DNA from: CAYVMN01 sp964452575
GTDB lineage: Bacteria > Desulfobacterota > DSM-4660 > Desulfatiglandales > Desulfatiglandaceae
Length of the DNA: 9,685 nt
NCBI GenBank assembly: GCA_964452575.1
Contig: CAYVMN010000175.1
Location: 1 to 9,685, forward strand
Direction of reading: 5' to 3'
The notes beneath the pieces were generated by a model that had not been told where the DNA came from, searched no databases, and worked only from the letters and a program-made list of their open reading frames with translations. This document shows positions 5,683 to 9,685 of this stretch, piece after piece (positions within the stretch are counted from its first letter, which is position 1; each line of letters opens with the position of its first letter). The position numbers and the translations under genes were made by a program.

Positions 5683-8600
5683 TCGTTAATGAATTCGCCC
5701 TCAAGCGCCAGGTCACTGTCCTGGCGCTACTGGTCCTGATCGTCATAGCCGGACTATACTGTTATGTGACCCTGCCGCGCGAGTCCTTCCCAGATATCAC
5801 TATCCCATATGTCTTTGTAACTACCACTTATGAAGGGGTGGCCCCTGAGGATATGGAGAAGCTGATCACCATCCCCATTGAACGAAAACTCAAGGGGATC
5901 GGCGATGTGGAGGAGATCCGTTCTACTTCAGCAGAAGGGATCTCCACGGTAGCCGTCAAGTTTCTCCCCACCGTTGATATCGATGATGCCGTTCAAAAGG
6001 TAAGGGACAAGGTGGATCAGGCCAAAAACGATCTTCCATCAGACCTTCCTGATGACCCGGTCATCCAGGAGGTCAACTTCTCTGATCTCCCAGTTATCCG
6101 TGTGGTACTCTCCGGGCCTTTCGGCCTTCGTCGCCTGCAAAAATTCGCAGAGGAGCTGGAAGACCCAATCGAGTCCATCCCTGGGGTACTGGATGCCCGG
6201 CTGACCGGGGGCCTGGAACGGGAGATCCATGTGGAGTTTGACCTGGACCGTGTGGCGGCGTACAAGGTACCGTTTTCAAGCCTTATCAATGCCGTTACGA
6301 GGAGCAATGTGAATATGCCGGGCGGTAGCATGGACATTGGGCAGGCCAAGTATCTCGTCCGTGTGCCAGAGGACTTTAAACACCCCTCCGAGATATTCTC
6401 CATAGTGGCCTTTGTGCGGGATGGTAAACCCATATATCTCCGCGATCTGGCCTTCATAAGTGACAGCCACAAGGATCCCCTGACCAGGAGCCGGATCAAT
6501 GGCGAAAAGAGCGTTACCCTGGCCGTTCAGAAACGAAGCGGCGAAAATATTGTGAGGGTCACAGATGAGGTGAAGCGGGTGGTGAGGGAGATGATGCCTC
6601 TGTTTCCTCCGGCCCTCAAGATCGATCTGACCTCGGATATGTCAAATGACGTACGTCTTATGGTGGCAGACCTGGAAAACAATATCCTCTCGGGCCTTAT
6701 CCTTATATTGGCGGTCATTTTTATCTTTATCGGTGGTCGATCGGCCATATTTGTGGCCCTTGCCATTCCCTACTCTATGTTTATCACATTTATCCTGTTA
6801 TCCGCCTTTGGCGTTACCATGAACATGGTGGTCCTGTTTTCCCTGATCCTGGCCCTCGGCATGCTGGTGGATAACGGGATTGTCATCGTGGAGAATATCT
6901 ACCGGCACATGCAACAGGGAAAATCGAGACAGGAGGCGGCTCTGGTAGGAACCAATCAGGTGGCCTGGCCGGTTATTACCTCAACCCTGACCACCCTGGG
7001 GGCATTTTTCCCCATGCTGTTCTGGCCCGGCATCATGGGCGAGTTTATGGGCTACCTGCCTCTTACCCTGATCATGGCCCTATCCGCCTCCCTGTTCGTC
7101 GCCCTGGTGATCAACCCCGTGCTTTCGGCCCGTTACCAGACGGCCAAATTACAGACAGGGGAGAACGGCTCAAGGGAGCCGATGATCAAGAGGGCCTATC
7201 TTCATCTCCTCGAATGGTCACTCAGACATCGCCTCCTGGTCCTGGCAGCCTCTTTTGTCCTCCTGGTGAGCTCCATAGCCCTTTTCCTCATGTACGGAAA
7301 AGGGGTCGAGTTTTTTCCTGAAACCGAACCGCGGCGGGCCTATGTCTACCTCAAGGCACCCGAAGGGACCAATCTGGATGCCTCGGACAGGCTGGTGGCC
7401 ATGGTGGAGAAGATCGTTTCCGCATATGAGGATATACGTTACACGATTTCCAGTATTGGCGCCGTAGGCGGAGACCCCTTTTCCAGGGGAGGGACCGGGA
7501 CCCATCTCAACCGTGTGGCGCTGGACTTCAAGGATTTTCACGACAGGTCCAGGCCATCCTCGGAGATCGTAAAGGAGATCCGGCCGGAGCTTCTCGACAG
7601 CATCAAGGGGGCCGAGGTTCAGGTGGAGAAAGAGAAGGAGGGGCCGCCCACGGGCCTGCCCGTCAATATTGAGATCTCCGGCAAAGATATCCTGGTGCTG
7701 GGTGATCTGGCAGGCCGTGTCAGGGCCTTGATCAAGGACATCCCCGGTCTGGTGGACCTGAAGGACAACTTTGTGAGGGGGAAGCCCGAGATCAGGATTC
7801 GTGTAGATAAGGAGAAGGCCGCGCTCCTGGGGGTGGACACCTATACCCTGGCCTACACCGTGAAGGCGGCCATCAATGGCGCCAAGGTGGGTGTCTTCCG
7901 CGAAGGAAAGGACGAATACGACATCATCGCCAGGCTCCCGGACCGCGATCGCCACTCAATCGAGAGCCTCAAGCGAATTACAGTCTCAGGCCCCAAGGGG
8001 GAGCCTATACCCTTGACGAGCCTGGCCACGGTCTCCTTGACAAGCGGGCTGGGGGCCATCATGAGGCTGGAACAAAAGCGGGTGGTGACCATTTCGGGGG
8101 ACGTTGCCGGTCGGCTGGCAAACGACGTGATACGGGATATAAAGGTCAGGCTGGCCGGCAATTTCGACTGGCCCAGGGGGTATTCCTACCGTTTTACAGG
8201 CGAGCAAAAGGAACAGGAAAAGGCAAAGGACTTTCTTGTAAAGGCCTTTGTGGCAACCCTGTTTATCATCTTTCTTATCCTGATAACCCAGTTCAACTCC
8301 TTCGTCACGCCCTTCATCATTCTCACATCTGTCCTTCTGTCCTTGATTGGGGTCTTTACCGGTCTACTGGTAACGGGTACGGCCTTTGGCGTCATAATGA
8401 CCGGCATCGGGGTTATCAGCCTGGCAGGCGTTGTGGTCAACAACGCGATCGTCCTTATCGACTACTACAACCAGCTTATGGCCAGGGGGCTGAGTTCTGA
8501 TGTGGCTCTGGTTCGGGCGGGACTGGTGAGATTCCGACCTGTAATGCTGACAGCCCTAACTACCATCTTGGGACTCATTCCCATGGCGACGGGGGTCAGC

Positions 8601-8780
8601 TTCAACTTCCGGCAATTCTCCTGGGATATAGGCGGGGAGTCATCCCAGTGGTGGGGACCCATGGCAGTGGCGGTCAGCTTCGGCCTTGCGGTTGCCACCC
8701 TGCTGACCCTTATAGTGGTGCCGGTCCTATGCTCTCTGGCCCGGAGCCTGAGGGGTCGTCTGAAGGTAGCTACTCTGTAA
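5679..8780 (+). CDS. RND-family inner-membrane efflux transporter (AcrB/HAE-like)
   Basis: At 1033 aa this is a full-length RND pump, with two repeated halves of one plus five membrane helices around two large periplasmic loops. The first helix is about 11-30, followed by the family mark LPRESFPDITIP (32-43). Helices 2-6 occupy about 335-480 and helix 7 about 518-538. The second loop begins FFPETEPRRAYVYLKAPEG (545-563), and helices 8-12 occupy about 855-1020. In helix 4 the relay reads LVDNGIVIVENIYRHM: Asp398 matches AcrB Asp407, but the second Asp is Asn399. In helix 10 the AcrB lysine position reads Asn921 in VVVNNAIVLID. The helix 11 arginine is kept (Arg953 in RFRP). The heavy-metal HME signature is absent, so a multidrug or hydrophobic-compound type is more likely. 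It is translationally coupled to the adaptor gene. No outer-membrane factor gene follows. Confidence 0.95.
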   Translation: MIVNEFALKRQVTVLALLVLIVIAGLYCYVTLPRESFPDITIPYVFVTTTYEGVAPEDMEKLITIPIERKLKGIGDVEEIRSTSAEGISTVAVKFLPTVDIDDAVQKVRDKVDQAKNDLPSDLPDDPVIQEVNFSDLPVIRVVLSGPFGLRRLQKFAEELEDPIESIPGVLDARLTGGLEREIHVEFDLDRVAAYKVPFSSLINAVTRSNVNMPGGSMDIGQAKYLVRVPEDFKHPSEIFSIVAFVRDGKPIYLRDLAFISDSHKDPLTRSRINGEKSVTLAVQKRSGENIVRVTDEVKRVVREMMPLFPPALKIDLTSDMSNDVRLMVADLENNILSGLILILAVIFIFIGGRSAIFVALAIPYSMFITFILLSAFGVTMNMVVLFSLILALGMLVDNGIVIVENIYRHMQQGKSRQEAALVGTNQVAWPVITSTLTTLGAFFPMLFWPGIMGEFMGYLPLTLIMALSASLFVALVINPVLSARYQTAKLQTGENGSREPMIKRAYLHLLEWSLRHRLLVLAASFVLLVSSIALFLMYGKGVEFFPETEPRRAYVYLKAPEGTNLDASDRLVAMVEKIVSAYEDIRYTISSIGAVGGDPFSRGGTGTHLNRVALDFKDFHDRSRPSSEIVKEIRPELLDSIKGAEVQVEKEKEGPPTGLPVNIEISGKDILVLGDLAGRVRALIKDIPGLVDLKDNFVRGKPEIRIRVDKEKAALLGVDTYTLAYTVKAAINGAKVGVFREGKDEYDIIARLPDRDRHSIESLKRITVSGPKGEPIPLTSLATVSLTSGLGAIMRLEQKRVVTISGDVAGRLANDVIRDIKVRLAGNFDWPRGYSYRFTGEQKEQEKAKDFLVKAFVATLFIIFLILITQFNSFVTPFIILTSVLLSLIGVFTGLLVTGTAFGVIMTGIGVISLAGVVVNNAIVLIDYYNQLMARGLSSDVALVRAGLVRFRPVMLTALTTILGLIPMATGVSFNFRQFSWDIGGESSQWWGPMAVAVSFGLAVATLLTLIVVPVLCSLARSLRGRLKVATL

Positions 8781-8825
8781 CCCCGTTCTTCCGTGACCAG
8801 TTTTCAAAGATCTCTCTGGATGCCA

Positions 8826-8875
8826 GCCCATGTTCAAGCAAGGGGCAGGCTCTCTATGGGCATGACGACTTTTTT
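8826..8875 (+). terminator. Weak candidate terminator after the RND gene
   Basis: GCCCAT (8826-8831) can pair with ATGGGC (8856-8861) across a 24-nt loop, and six T residues lie at 8870-8875. The loop is long and the T-run starts 8 nt after the stem, so this is a poor intrinsic terminator. It is listed because some termination signal is expected between the convergent pump and ytfJ-like genes and I see nothing better. Confidence 0.2.
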
Positions 8876-8913
8876 CGGACGTTCACCATAGCATCCGGCA
8901 CTGGGAACTCCGG

Positions 8914-9444
8914 TCACCGGTCAAGATGGGTGCGAACCGCCTGCAAGAGTGTCTCTATATCGTCCTTGTTCAGCCTGCCGTCTTTTCTGAAGATGAGCCG
9001 TCCTTCCTTGTCGAATGCAAGGACATCACTGGTGTCGTCTGCTATCCCCCACTTCTTGACCAGGACCTTCTTGTAGTCGCGCACATAGATGGTCGTGGGA
9101 TACTGCTTCTGTTTTTCTTTTAGCGAGGATGAAATGGCAAAGTTGGGGAGCCATGTCGCGTCCATATTGATAATACCGTAACTCTGAAATTTCTCCCTGG
9201 CGAAATCTGCCGCTTTCAGGGCCTCACTGGCTTCATTATTGAGATCTTTTTCGTCAGGGTCTACGTAAAAGATGACATGGACCTTTCCCCTCAGCTCGTC
9301 ACTGCTCCAGGGGGTGTTATCAAGACGACCACCAAGGCTGTCTCTTAGCTCAACCCTTGGTGGGGCCTCCCCGATCTCTAGGCCGGCCCAGGCGCCCTCG
9401 GCAATAAGAAATACCAAGACCAACAACTTGACCAGATGTCTCAT
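8914..9444 (-). CDS. ytfJ: YtfJ-family exported protein, thioredoxin-like fold without cysteines
   Basis: From ATG at 9444 the product is 176 aa, close to the roughly 184 aa of E. coli YtfJ. Residues 1-20 are a signal peptide (basic start, LVKLLVLVFLIAEG, cleavage after AWA), so the mature protein is periplasmic. Shared family pattern: LRGKVHVIFYVDPDEKDLNN (51-70), EALKAADF (74-81), IINMDATWLP (91-100), SSLKEKQKQYP (106-116), then VLAFDKEGRLIFRKDGRL (141-158) and a C-terminal helix. The thioredoxin-like fold is kept but there is no cysteine anywhere in the protein, so it cannot act as a dithiol oxidoreductase. The family function is not established. A longer reading from 9558 is rejected: AGGAGAGG precedes ATG 9444 and the signal peptide begins there. 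It converges on the RND gene, with 133 bp between the stops. Confidence 0.85.
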   Translation of the reverse strand: MRHLVKLLVLVFLIAEGAWAGLEIGEAPPRVELRDSLGGRLDNTPWSSDELRGKVHVIFYVDPDEKDLNNEASEALKAADFAREKFQSYGIINMDATWLPNFAISSSLKEKQKQYPTTIYVRDYKKVLVKKWGIADDTSDVLAFDKEGRLIFRKDGRLNKDDIETLLQAVRTHLDR

Positions 9445-9448
9445 CTCA

Positions 9449-9456
9449 CCTCTCCT
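9449..9456 (-). promoter_or_regulatory. Ribosome binding site that fixes the ytfJ start
   Basis: The minus strand reads AGGAGAGG, TGAG, then ATG at 9444; counting the AGGAG core, spacing is 7 nt. This strong site, with a signal peptide beginning right after it, rules out the 38-codon N-terminal extension that an open frame would allow. Confidence 0.7.
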
Positions 9457-9470
9457 AAACGGATAAGCGG

Positions 9471-9484
9471 GAAAATTGAAAATT
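9471..9484. repeat. Two tandem copies of GAAAATT
   Basis: GAAAATT occurs twice back to back between the ytfJ ribosome site and the 9481-9497 repeat. It is short, so it may be chance or slippage. Confidence 0.35.
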
Positions 9485-9497
9485 GGGTAACACTTTA
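9481..9497 (+). repeat. 17-nt dispersed repeat, copy 2
   Basis: AATTGGGTAACACTTTA is the partner of the copy at 1349-1365. It overlaps the stop codon of the possible 44-aa ORF and directly follows the GAAAATT tandem. It could be the decayed end of an insertion element, but no transposase is visible. Confidence 0.35.
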
Positions 9498-9629
9498 GCG
9501 ATTTGAAAGATAGGCCGCCTCTGGCCCGGTGGGAGGACCGCGAGGGTCTTTTTTCCAAAGGACGTAAAAGACGGCATCATTCCATAGAACGGCAGTGAGG
9601 TCTTTAAACTCGTTACGCAACAGCCCCAT
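9495..9629 (-). CDS. Possible small protein (44 aa) or gene remnant upstream of ytfJ
   Basis: The minus strand from ATG at 9629 reads MGLLRNEFKDLTAVLWNDAV, then FYVLWKKDPRGPPTGPEAAY and LSNR, and stops at TAA (9495-9497). Composition resembles real protein: an amphipathic helix, then a proline-glycine turn. GC by codon position is about 64/43/55%, consistent with coding. Against it, there is no good Shine-Dalgarno site, and the stop codon sits within a short sequence repeated at 1349-1365. The ATG lies in an imperfect palindrome (CATAGG and CCTATG arms around GACGTCCT, 9627-9646). I do not recognise a family. It may be an intact small gene, a fragment of a mobile element, or chance. Confidence 0.3.
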   Translation of the reverse strand: MGLLRNEFKDLTAVLWNDAVFYVLWKKDPRGPPTGPEAAYLSNR

Positions 9630-9685
9630 AGGAGGACGTCCCTATGAAGTGCCCTCTCCCCTGCCTGGTAGAAACTGTATTTAAA

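Noticed and set aside
7218..7955. Minus-strand frame of 245 aa inside the RND gene
   Set aside because: Long antisense frames are common opposite GC-biased genes. The translation has no recognisable motifs, and the sense gene is complete and canonical.
9445..9558. 38-residue N-terminal extension of the YtfJ-like protein
   Set aside because: The extension is basic and unlike an exported-protein start. A strong ribosome site and signal peptide begin at 9444.
1..9685. CRISPR array, tRNA or rRNA genes, complete insertion sequence
   Set aside because: I saw no regularly spaced repeats, no tRNA-like cloverleaf or rRNA stretches, and no transposase reading frame on either strand.

Overview
The window looks like a chromosomal segment from a Gram-negative (diderm) bacterium with moderately high GC. 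The diderm call rests on three things: a lipoprotein adaptor paired with an RND pump, a NagZ-type enzyme without a signal peptide, and an exported YtfJ-family protein. A member of the Desulfobacterota (former Deltaproteobacteria) is my best guess, from the style of the genes, the heptamer repeats between genes and a familiar-looking domain in the RHS protein. This is recollection, not a search result.

Layout from left to right: (1) 1-1258, minus strand: the N-terminal 419 codons of a secreted RHS/YD-repeat protein that runs off the left edge. It is clearly more AT-rich than everything to its right. (2) 1259-1892: about 630 bp between divergent genes, with no convincing gene but with heptamer repeats and two inverted repeats. 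(3) 1893-8780, plus strand: five open frames in one direction. They are a GH3/NagZ-like glycosidase, a sodium:solute symporter, a possible 49-codon small ORF, a lipoprotein RND adaptor, and a 1033-aa RND pump. The last three abut or overlap: TAG is followed directly by GTG, and then comes an ATGA overlap. (4) 8914-9444, minus strand: a ytfJ-like gene converging on the pump gene. (5) 9445-9685: an upstream region with a possible 44-codon ORF whose stop lies inside a short sequence also present at 1349-1365.

The adaptor and pump almost certainly form one inner-membrane/periplasm efflux unit. No TolC-type outer-membrane channel is encoded here, so that part must come from elsewhere. The glycosidase and symporter may share a transcript with the pump. 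A role in cell-wall sugar recycling and uptake is reasonable for nagZ, but the symporter substrate cannot be read from sequence.

I see no clear undescribed system. The most useful points are the RHS gene, which has no in-window stop and is easily missed, its extra N-terminal domain, the unusual catalytic and proton-relay residues in NagZ and the pump, the two small ORFs, and the intergenic repeats.
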